Positions 56,172 through 64,000 of a DNA stretch of 64,000 bases are shown one piece after another. How positions within the stretch are numbered: position 1 is the stretch's first letter; each line of letters opens with the position of its first letter. Position numbers and translations under genes: made by a program. The notes under the pieces are model-generated. The model searched no databases and was not told the DNA's origin. It was given only the letters and a program-made list of their open reading frames with translations. The DNA lies in the NCBI GenBank assembly GCA_963565915.1, contig OY751495.1, positions 3,534,001 through 3,598,000 on the forward strand, read 5' to 3'. Origin of the DNA: Entoloma clypeatum (lineage: Eukaryota > Basidiomycota > Agaricomycetes > Agaricales > Entolomataceae).

Positions 56172-56481
56172 TGTTGAAACTTTTCCCATCACGTAGATTA
56201 GATTAGATTAGATTACATCACGTGACCTTTACATATCTTCATTACATACTTGTTTGGTTGGTACAAACAGTAGTACGGTATATAAGACCAGGAAACTGTC
56301 AATACCAACAAGTTGTCTCTTGACTCTTAACCGCCTCCATCGCTCTTACCAGCCTCAACCGCTCTCACCAGCCTCACCCTCTCCAACCTATGTAAGTGGT
56401 CAGAACGGTATCGTAGAGTACTTCCACTGTAGCCGGTTGCTTCAGTACACTTGTGGCTAGCGCCCAGGTGGAACTTCAACA
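56172..56481 (+). repeat. 3' LTR of copia C
   Basis: 310 bp, no difference from the 5' LTR seen; preceded by a G-run polypurine tract (56,165-56,171). Confidence 0.95.
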
Positions 56482-59400
56482 GTCCAGACTTTCATGGCCC
56501 ATCGTCGAGAACAACAAATGGTAGTTGACCCAACAGGCGACTTCTTTGGAAATTACGTGGACTATGATAACTGAGAGTTTGCATTCCTGGACAATTCCTC
56601 CACGTTGGAGGACATGAATGAATGGACAGCAGTGCAGGAGGGTGAAGTTGGAGACGAACCAGAGGTGGATTATGACGAGGATGATATGGATGCAGATGAC
56701 CTAGATGGGGCGAATGGTGAACAGGAGTTTGGGCTGGAACCTGAGCGTCCTGGAGCCTTGTCAAATCAAGGAACAGCTGATGAAGATGGTGCCTCAGAGC
56801 CAGAGACCTATATGCCCCTTCGTATCTGAGGAGGCCATGATGAGAAGCTGCTCACCAAGAAGCCTTTCATCGTCAAGTTTCCAAACAAAAACGCGGGTCG
56901 GGCCTATTGCTGTGATGCCTCCAGCACGAATGACTTGTACACCAAAGATCTGGGATCTGATGAACCTGATAACATGTATGCACCGTTTTCTTTGAAACTG
57001 GATTGGGAGGTTGAAAAATGGGCCAAGCTTCGTGGGCCCAGCTCGACAGCATTTACAGAACTGATGAAGATCGATGGGGTGAGTAGATCTTCTGATAATG
57101 CAGGAAAGTAGGCTTATAGTTATGAACAGGTCGTCGAACATCTCAGATTGTCCTTCAAGAATTCAGTTCAACTAAATCAGCTCATCGACCACACTCTCCG
57201 TGGCCACCCACGCTTTGAACGACATGAAATCATGATTGATAATGAAGTCTTCAATGTTTATCTGTGCGACACATTGGCCTGCATAGGCGCCCTGTTTGGT
57301 GATCCTGATTTTGCACCATACCTTGTTTTCACCCCAGAGCGACACTACACAAGTGAGGAGAAGATAACTCGCATGTACCATGACATGCACACTGGGCGAT
57401 GGTGGTGGGCAACGCAGGTGACGAGTTTGTTTGCGCTTGTGGGCATGCTGTTGATTGTACTCATGCAGGAAGAAGTTGACCGTGCAAAGCCTGGCGCAAC
57501 TATTGTTCCTCTCATCATCTCAACGGACAAGACCCAGCTTACGCTTTTCCGCAACAAGAGCGCATATCCTGTGTACCTAACAATTGGAAACATCCCAAAA
57601 GAAATTCGCCGGAAACCCTCATCCCGCACATATGTTTTGATCGGTTATCTGCCCACTACTCACCTTGAGCACGTTACCAACACCGCCTCACAGTGCCAAC
57701 TTCTATCCAACCTTTATCATGTGTGTATGGGCCGCATCTTTTCTCCCCTCCAGTCTGCTGGTGAAGATGGTGTTTTTATGACGACAGGCGATGGCAAAAC
57801 TCACCGAAATCACCCAATCTTGGCCTGCGTTGTGAGCAATTACCCAGAACACATTCTAACAACTTGTATCTTCTCTGGCAAGTGCCCAACATGCCCAGTC
57901 CATCGCGACGAGCTTGGAGATTTCGATCGTGATAACCCCCCTGCACTCCGTAAACTTGACCATGTATTAGAGGCCCTTGACTCCTTTGATACTGATCCTG
58001 CTGGCTTTCTCCAAACTTGCAAGGCTGCTGGCGTTAAGCCTGTTGTCGACCCCTTCTGGAAGGATCTACCTTACGTCCACATCTACCGCTCCATTACCCC
58101 TGATGTCTTGCATCAACTATATCAGGGCGTTATGAAGCACCTCATTGGCTGGGTTATCGATGCTTGTGGGGCTGCCGAGATTGATGCTCGATGCCGCCGT
58201 ATGCCGCCCAACCACAACATCCGACATTTTATGAAGGGAATCTCGACCCTGTCGCGCGTCTCTGGTGAAGAACATGACCATATGTGCCGAATCCTCATGG
58301 GCCTTGTTATTGGTGCCCCTGTATCAGGTCAACTCTCGAACACACACCTCCTGGAGTGTGTCAGCGCCCTACTGGATTTCCTCTACCTGGCGCAGTACCC
58401 TGTCCACACCGATGACACTCTCATGCTACTCGATGACGTGCTGGAGAGGTTTCATGCCAATAAGGACATCTTCGTGGAGCTGGGCATTCGCGAGTCATTC
58501 AACCTTCCAAAACTCCACTGGGCTGCTCATTACGTCTCTGCCATCAAGCTTTATGGGACAACAGATAACGTGAACACTCAGTATACCGAACAACTCCATA
58601 TCAATTTTGCCAAGGACGCCTATGCCGCCTCTAACCGCAAAGATGAGTTTTTCCAGATGACATTATGGCTCGAACGAAAGGAGAAGATTCTTCGACATTC
58701 CCAGTACATCAAATGGTGGGAAAGTGGATCCCCGGGCTTCAAGAAAGCAGAATGGCTCCCGCCCGGCCTTGAGCTTGATCGTTCCCTCCGTATGGCCAAG
58801 CACCCTTCAGTACGGGTGGTTAGATTTGATGAACTTGGCCAGATTTATGGGGCCCCATTCTTTCGGACGGCGTTGGCTCGCTACGTCATATGCATCAACG
58901 AACCCACGCTCAAGCCACAGCAAATCGAAGCGCATCTCTGGACGGTTCATATTCCATTTCAAAAGGTTCCTGTCTGGCATCGGTTAAAGTGGTTACGAAC
59001 CGACCCCTTCACTCGCCTTACGTCGACTGCGGATGCTGTACTTGCTCAACCGGAATCAAAGGATCGACGTGGGCATGTGGTGCCGGGACGATTTGATACT
59101 GGGTTGGTAAACAATGGTACAGGGGAAACAACGGGTTAACAGGTGAGTTCTGACCGTAAGATCTTCTTGACAGATTGATTGATTGTTTTATTCGTAGGCT
59201 ATCATATTGCCCGTGTGCGCATTATATTTTCATTACAGCAGACTCACGCGCACCGCATGTTCAAAAATCCTGACTTTGCAATCCCTGCCCACCTAGCATA
59301 TGTTGAGTGGTACTCAATGTTTGATGACCCATCGCCCCATCACCATTTGTATAAGATTCGAGTGCTGAAAGATCAAGATGGCGGCCACATATGTAGCATC

Positions 59401-59712
59401 ATCCTGATTGCCAACATACGGAGGAATATACACCTTTTCCCTCACTTCGGATCCCATGCCCCTGATGAATGGACAAGCAGTAATGTCCTTGACCTATGTG
59501 ACACATTCTACGCAAACATGTTCACTGATCATCACTTGTACAGAATCATCCTTTCTTAGCCTTTCTTAGCGCACGATTTTAGTTCAAATATATCCCCTTG
59601 ACTACGACCTATCATAAGACTATGTTCAATAAGATTGAATTTCTTAACAATGTATCACTATGTTATCCACAAGGTGCTTTGCGGTTCCATCAGGTCCATT
59701 TGTGATCCATTA

Positions 59713-60089
59713 GAGCGTATTTGCAACGGCTCCTGGGCCACTTTTCAAACAAATTGTTGAGAACTCGCTTAAAAGTGATGGCTCCACAAGCTGGCTGAGT
59801 GATCAGCACATCAGCACGTGGAAGCATTGCGCCGACCATGGACGTGCACCGACACTGTAAGATAATCCTTGCCAGTGTTCTCCCACTCTCTCATCCTCGT
59901 ATTCTACCTCGCAAAGCAAGGGAAAGCAATCAACAAGTAAATGAGACATGTCTAGTCACTTGACCGTAGATGCGTCAAATCAACCATCACTGATATACGG
60001 ATTTTACCGCGTGATGGGCCTCCACTGCAGCAGCTGATGGTAACCTTTTGAAAAGTGAAACCGTCGAAAAGGCCGTTGCAAATACGCTC
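59713..60089. mobile_element. MITE-like foldback element with TA flanks
   Basis: 377 bp with terminal inverted repeats GAGCGTATTTGCAACGGC (59,713-59,730 and inverted at 60,072-60,089), a further paired motif CACTTTTCAAA a little inside each arm, and TA on both sides (59711-59712, 60090-60091). This fits a non-autonomous element of the Tc1/mariner type. No coding capacity of its own. Confidence 0.6.
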
Positions 60090-60091
60090 TA

Positions 60092-60577
60092 TTCGGTACA
60101 TTTGATACTCATTGATGTCGATTTCACCATTCAAGGTTTTCCCGATGGAAGTGGTTGGCTCGCGAAGAGAAGCCTTAGTCGTGTCGCCGCTGGCTTTGTC
60201 GGTCTCTCTCATTCATGATGGCGTGATTTCTATGCTGAGTCCGAACTGGGATTGGAACGGGTGCTCAACCTCAAATAGCGACGCCATTGTACAAGAGTCG
60301 CTCTAGAGTCTAGGGTACGAATTCAAAATCAAGAAAACGCTGCGCTTTTGAAGGCAAGCCTGACTATCACATATGATACAGGACATCACTCACCATTGTA
60401 GGCTCATGAACTCTGCCCTCCAGACGGGCCATCTTGCGGACAGAGGTGGCAGGCAGCTCAACTGGCATGTGGAAGGTCATGTTCAACAACAACTTCCTAT
60501 TACCTCTTGGCAACCTCATGATCACGCACCTCAGGCTCTCAGTTGTAAGGTTTGATAAAGGGCATGATCATATATAT
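60092..60577. other. Intergenic region downstream of SSP3
   Basis: Open frames on both strands without family features. A minus-strand ATG near 60,290 starts MASLFEVEHPFQSQFGL and another frame (60,212 to 59,952) runs into the MITE-like element; neither can be supported as a gene. Confidence 0.4.
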
Positions 60578-60884
60578 CTATGTGACATGGTTGCCGGGTC
60601 TTAGTGATCTATCGACGAAGGCGGTGCTTTTGCATTTCTACATTTTCTGGTTCAGCTCGATTGTGGGCAGGACTTGTGCGGATGAGATGACTTACCCGTG
60701 GGGTGCCTTTCATGCCAGGGCAACGCAACGGGAAACAACATTCGCCGTCGACGTGGCATTTGTACCCCTCGATGCTACTACATCTGGGTTTTCGCAAAGT
60801 TGATGTTTCAAACGGGAGTGAAGATGCGAGTGCGGTGGCAATGCAGATTGCAAGGTACAGGGCGAGGGCGCGGGCGATATGCAT
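60578..60884 (-). CDS. Small secreted six-cysteine protein SSP3
   Basis: Exons 60884-60696 and 60637-60578 with a 58-bp intron (GTAAGT ... ATGTAG), about 82 residues. Signal peptide MHIARALALYLAICIATALA, then Cys spacing C-x7-C-x5-CC-x4-C; the second exon starts KCKSTAFVD and brings the sixth Cys. TATA box at about 60,982-60,990 (minus strand TATATAAAA) and leader motif CTGTTCAAAGATATCATC about 55 bp before the ATG. An acceptor 18 bp upstream would give a five-Cys form ending LNQKM. Sister of SSP4, from a tandem duplication. Role unknown. Confidence 0.6.
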
Positions 60885-61328
60885 GGTGAGATAGAGGGTT
60901 TGTTGACGTGGGTGAGTGCCAGTGCTTGGATGATATCTTTGAACAGTTGTTGTGCTGCAAGGCCACAAACGCTGCGCCGCGTTTTATATACAGACTCAAT
61001 GACGGTCCCAATGACCCGCGTCCGAGCCAGTAGATCTCAGGCTACCGCGAACAGGATGGTGGGGGTTTCAAAGTGGAAGCTTCGACTGCCAAGAACACAT
61101 GAGCGGTTGTGCTACATATTCAATCCCAGTCATTCCTTGGGGCTGGGACCTCACTAATGGGGGATTCCGACGCATTAACTAGGAGCCCGGAGAGAGAAGG
61201 CCAGGGATACAGATACCTATGGTGCAAACTTGGGGGAAAAATACGAGGGACCAGGGTGCCACTACTCACGAGTGTCATTACCGATGATCTTCCCCCTGGC
61301 ACGCCAGTCCTTTCGGTCTCGTGAGACC
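60578..61328 (-). repeat. Duplicated block 1 (SSP3 gene and its upstream region)
   Basis: Gene, leader, TATA region and a distal upstream part (about 61,125-61,328, with AGGGATACAGATA and TCTCGTGAGACC) match block 2 at 62,001-62,728 in the same order and orientation, with many differences between them. Confidence 0.65.
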
Positions 61329-62000
61329 AGCTAAAACATTGGGTACGCTACCAGCCTTGGGGATGTCTCATGGAGTAGGGCCATCGTGTACATTGTAGAC
61401 ATCCGATCCGTCCGCGACTTTCAAGTTTGCCGTTCAACCCTCGTCGAGGCCTGCGACAAGGCCTGCGACTCAGAGACCGCTCCCACCTCTTCAGTGGCAT
61501 CAAGGCAAAAAACATGTTCATCCACAACAGCTGCAAGACGTCGTGATCTGTGGCACAATCGAACATCGAAGATTGGTCGTGAATACTTACCTACTCACCG
61601 AACATCATCACCATGAACAAGCCCAGCTCCCCAGGCCCACGCGCAGTCGGAAGACAGGCCAAAACGGAGGACGGTCATGCAGGTATTGTGGCAGATAGGA
61701 TTGCCAGAGAGCCAATGGACGCGGTTGGACCGTATGAATTTCCACGCTGTCACGTTATAAGTTCCACTGGCATTCGTTACTCATTAAATAAATTCGAGGA
61801 ACGGAAGGATAAAAGCTAAATTCAATGGTCCAACATGGAATTAAGGCTCGGTAGACCAAAAAAAAAACTGTATGTAGGGTTATGGGAGTCGGCTATATAC
61901 AGCACTGTGTAGGAACCGCGTGAGACTTTACAGAGCTACAGAGTGGAGAACCCCTACAGAGTGGAGAACCCCTGCTAATATGGAGTAGCGGAACGAGGAA
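61329..62000. other. Spacer between the duplicated SSP blocks
   Basis: No gene supported. Contains an AAAAAAAAA tract near 61,858 and a short tandem repeat ACAGAGTGGAGAACCCCT at about 61,936-61,973. Confidence 0.45.
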
Positions 62001-62265
62001 TCAGTGTTGTGCGACACAGGCCTGCAAAGATGATACATAGGGTCAGGAACCTTCATGAAACATTTTCTGATGTGGGATGACTTACCGGCTCGAGCAACTG
62101 CCAAGAGCATAGCAGAAGGTCACAACAGTCAGTGTCGTACTGACACCCATGCTTCGTCTGATAACACGGAGGTTGTGTCTTTGATGCTTTGTGCGGGTTT
62201 GGAGACGCCAGCGCGGTGGCGATGCAAAGAGCAATGTACAGGACGACAGCGCGGGCGATGTGCAT
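62001..62265 (-). CDS. Small secreted six-cysteine protein SSP4
   Basis: Exons 62265-62086 and 62021-62001 with a 64-bp intron (GTAAGT ... TTGCAG), about 66 residues. Signal peptide MHIARAVVLYIALCIATALA, then C-x6-C-x5-CC-x4-C; the second exon encodes ACVAQH and stop, giving the sixth Cys. A TATA box lies at about 62,336-62,344 (minus strand TATATAAAG) and the leader has GTGTTCAAGGCCACTATCAT. Its signal peptide is nearly the same as that of SSP3, while the mature part has diverged except for the Cys. Confidence 0.65.
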
Positions 62266-62728
62266 GGTGAGATGGATGGTTTGTCGAGTGCGATGATAGT
62301 GGCCTTGAACACTGGTTGACAAATACCCCGCCATGCTTTATATACCCCCATGACGGTTCCCAACGGCCCGATAACAAATGTCCCGCCACGCTATATACAC
62401 CCCAATGATAGTCTCAACGGCCCGCGTCCGGGTGAGTTACTTCGCGTTCTGGGCCCGGACTCTAGGTCTGTTTCGGAAGCCTCGACCGCAGGAGACATAC
62501 TTGTTTGAGGGGTAAAATGTACTATTCAATCCTGGCCATTCCTTGCGGCCGGGACACGGCTGGTGGGGGATAGGTCCGATTCGGAAATCTTCGACTGTGA
62601 GAGAAGGTCAGGGATACAGATATGGTACGAACTTGGGGGAGAAAACGTACCAAGGTCCGAGTGCCACAACATGAGGGTCACTACTGATGATCTTTCCACT
62701 GGCCACTTCTTTCGCTCTCGTGAGACCT
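62001..62728 (-). repeat. Duplicated block 2 (SSP4 gene and its upstream region)
   Basis: Matches block 1 as described there. It also contains an extra tandem copy of its own promoter: two TATA-containing units at about 62,333-62,372 and 62,389-62,424, each followed by CAACGGCCCG. Confidence 0.65.
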
Positions 62729-64000
62729 CTCCCAGTCAGCAGATGGTTCTTTGAGTGGAACAATGACGAGGAGATGGCGGTCGTGGTTGTGGTGTCCCAC
62801 GAGGATGGCGGAGCAGTCCTGCCGATCATTCCAGAGTTGCTGAACGCGTCGGTTCCACGGCGGCGAGGTAGCCTGCAGAAAGGTATGAGGAGGTAGGGGA
62901 CGCTAGACCACACGTTCGTGGAGTGTTAGCTTGTTGACCTCGGAGACACGCTGTTTGCGAGGAGGATAAGAAGCCGGGGATGGAGGGGGGGACCAAAAGA
63001 GGGCCCCAGCGTGACCAGGTCCGTCTCTTTGTCGTCAGAGACCGTCGCCGGGCTTGCGCGAACGTGTTATGGTGGCGACGGCGCTGTCCTCCCCCGTGGG
63101 CGATGTCCTTTCGAAGGAGAGGAGCCTTCTGGTTGGGTCGACCGGACTTTGCTGGAAAGATACACGCTCAATGGAGTGACCATCCACAATTCACTGAGCA
63201 CACCTGTCTTTGAGATCGCTAAGTTGCTACGGTGCTGAGATCGCGATCAGATTGAAGTAAGGTAGATACAGCGTCAAAAGGCACTCACGAGTGACGATTT
63301 TACACCCCCGTCACGAGCATCTGCGTCTCGTGTCCTTCTCGTGAAAGGCCGCGTTATCCGTTGCAGGTATATACAATCCTCCTGCCGCTGGTGACGACGT
63401 GGTTGGGAGTGGTGCTTTGAAGGTGGCAAAGGTGGATGCGGCGGGTCAGAGCACGTGTCACCAATTTTAATAACTCCCCTCGTTTATCCAAGCTCACCAC
63501 CACCATCAGGACTTGGTGATGATGAACTGCCATGAGACTCGGAGAGAGAGAGAGAAACTATAGACTCGGACAATTGGTCTGCTCCACAGTCGTTCATGAC
63601 TACCACTTACTACAGACAAGCAAAAGCACCGAATGCCCACTAAAAACTGACACTTCAAGCTCACACAGAGAAACTTGCAAAGGGGTACCTTTTTCGATAC
63701 TTACTGCATCCGTCTGTCAAATCTCGAGGTTTGCCCTTGAGTCTCCTCCATACCTGTGTCAGACCTCTTGATTATGCAAACGCCATCGGGAACTGTTTGG
63801 GCGTATTGGCGCGTTCGTCTCTCCTCAGCACAACAAGTGTCCAGAAAACTGCATTTCTGAACCGCTTTTCAATGCACTTCGTGCGGCCCGAAACTTGAAC
63901 AATTTCACGTATTTCGCCGCATTCATCGTCTCAGCCAGAACTTGAGAACGCAGTGGCGCCGGCCTCGTCGTCATCGTCATCGTCTGGAAGGGCGGAACTC
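62729..64000. other. Right end of window, no gene supported
   Basis: Overlapping frames at 62,687-62,913 and 62,980-63,238 and others show no family features. A GA-rich repeat (GAGAGAGAGAGA) is at about 63,540-63,555. A partial gene running off the right edge cannot be excluded. Confidence 0.4.

Larger units (their letters stand above)
50697..56481 (+). mobile_element. Ty1/copia LTR retrotransposon, copy C
   Basis: 310-bp LTRs (50697-51006 and 56172-56481), identical by eye, flanked by GTCCA (50692-50696 and 56482-56486). Inserted in the first part of the Plavaka transposase. Gag-pol is complete except for one stop. LTR U3 is like copy A, while part of U5 differs from both A and B. Confidence 0.95.
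50591..59559 (+). pseudogene. Plavaka-type transposase, split by copia C
   Basis: Starts MPTTCPGCQQTFRGRGLKNH, an N-terminal zinc finger typical of Plavaka transposases, and is cut after about 35 codons by copia C. It resumes at 56,487 with MVVDPTGDFFGNYVDY, an acidic stretch, then the conserved core: MYAPFSLKLDWEVEKWAKLRG, an intron at about 57,078-57,129, FGDPDFAPYLVFTPERHY, DMHTGRWWWATQ, an intron, GATIVPLIISTDKTQLTLF, YPVYLTIGNIPKEIRRKPS, NHPILACVVSNYPEHIL, DLPYVHIYRSITPDVLHQLY and LHINFAKDAYAASNRKDEF. Lesions: TGA at about 56,570 and 56,827, a frame change at the zinc finger/core junction and another at about 59,130 (TAA before the last intron). The C-terminal exon runs about 59,198-59,559. 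Plavaka elements are cut-and-paste DNA transposons of agaricomycetes related to CACTA elements. Confidence 0.8.

Noticed and set aside
62980..63238. Overlapping frames of about 75 codons
   Set aside because: No signal peptide, family or splice pattern; two frames of the same strand are open together.
1..64000. CRISPR arrays, operons, rRNA genes, bacterial promoters
   Set aside because: The window is fungal nuclear DNA; no regularly spaced repeats with unique spacers and no rRNA sequence were seen.

Overview
The window is nuclear DNA of a filamentous basidiomycete, most likely an agaricomycete. Almost every gene is split by short GT-AG introns of about 50-65 bp. The gene families are typical of that group: a phospholipase D, a Prm10/ThrE-type membrane protein, a Crinkler-kinase, a Nup84/107 nucleoporin, a ricin-B lectin, a DUF6533-type 7TM protein and small secreted Cys-rich proteins. 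The mobile DNA includes Ty1/copia, chromodomain Ty3/gypsy and Plavaka elements. I cannot name the species.

Layout. Positions 1-29,870 are host DNA. They hold the 3' part of phospholipase D (+), with an in-frame TAG at 930-932; a Prm10-like transporter-type protein (-); a decayed copy of the downstream cyclin-like gene fused to a scrap of the Prm10 gene; a Crinkler/kinase gene (-); the intact cyclin-like gene (+); a small secreted protein, SSP1 (+); a ricin-B-fold lectin (-); the Nup84/107 nucleoporin (+); an acidic protein of unknown function (-); a bacterial-type TupA-like solute-binding protein (-); a decayed partial copy of the nucleoporin gene; a 7TM DUF6533-like protein (+); and SSP2 (+).

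Positions 29,866-59,560 are a transposon nest. The oldest layer looks like a Plavaka-type DNA transposon: a transposase on + and a divergent partner gene on -, about 0.35 kb apart head to head. A chromodomain Ty3/gypsy element (TSD GTCAA) lies 38 bp past the 5' edge of the partner gene's stop. Copia copy B sits inside the 5' LTR of that gypsy (TSD GCTAC), copia C sits inside the transposase (TSD GTCCA), and copia A lies just to the left (TSD ATATG). LTR comparison by eye gives gypsy about 5 differences in 387 bp, copia A 2 in 310, and copia B and C none seen, so the copia insertions are recent. Copia B has an uninterrupted 1,596-codon gag-pol. The gypsy, the transposase and copia A and C all carry stops or frameshifts, several of them of CGA-to-TGA type.

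The right end (59,700-64,000) holds a TA-flanked MITE-like foldback and two more small secreted protein genes, SSP3 and SSP4 (both -), which lie in a tandem segmental duplication.

The points I consider most worth following are: (1) a four-member family of two-exon, six-cysteine (C-C-CC-C-C) secreted peptides in which the last cysteine comes from a tiny second exon, with a shared 5' leader motif in three members; (2) an 11-nt match showing that the gypsy element can prime reverse transcription from its own 5' end, as in Tf1; (3) a hexamer, AGTACC, repeated about 15-19 times on the sense strand of each copia copy in all reading frames; (4) a candidate leader intron in copia that would remove the primer binding site; (5) short-range decayed copies of three different host genes. 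All statements rest on reading the sequence by eye; no database or alignment program was run.
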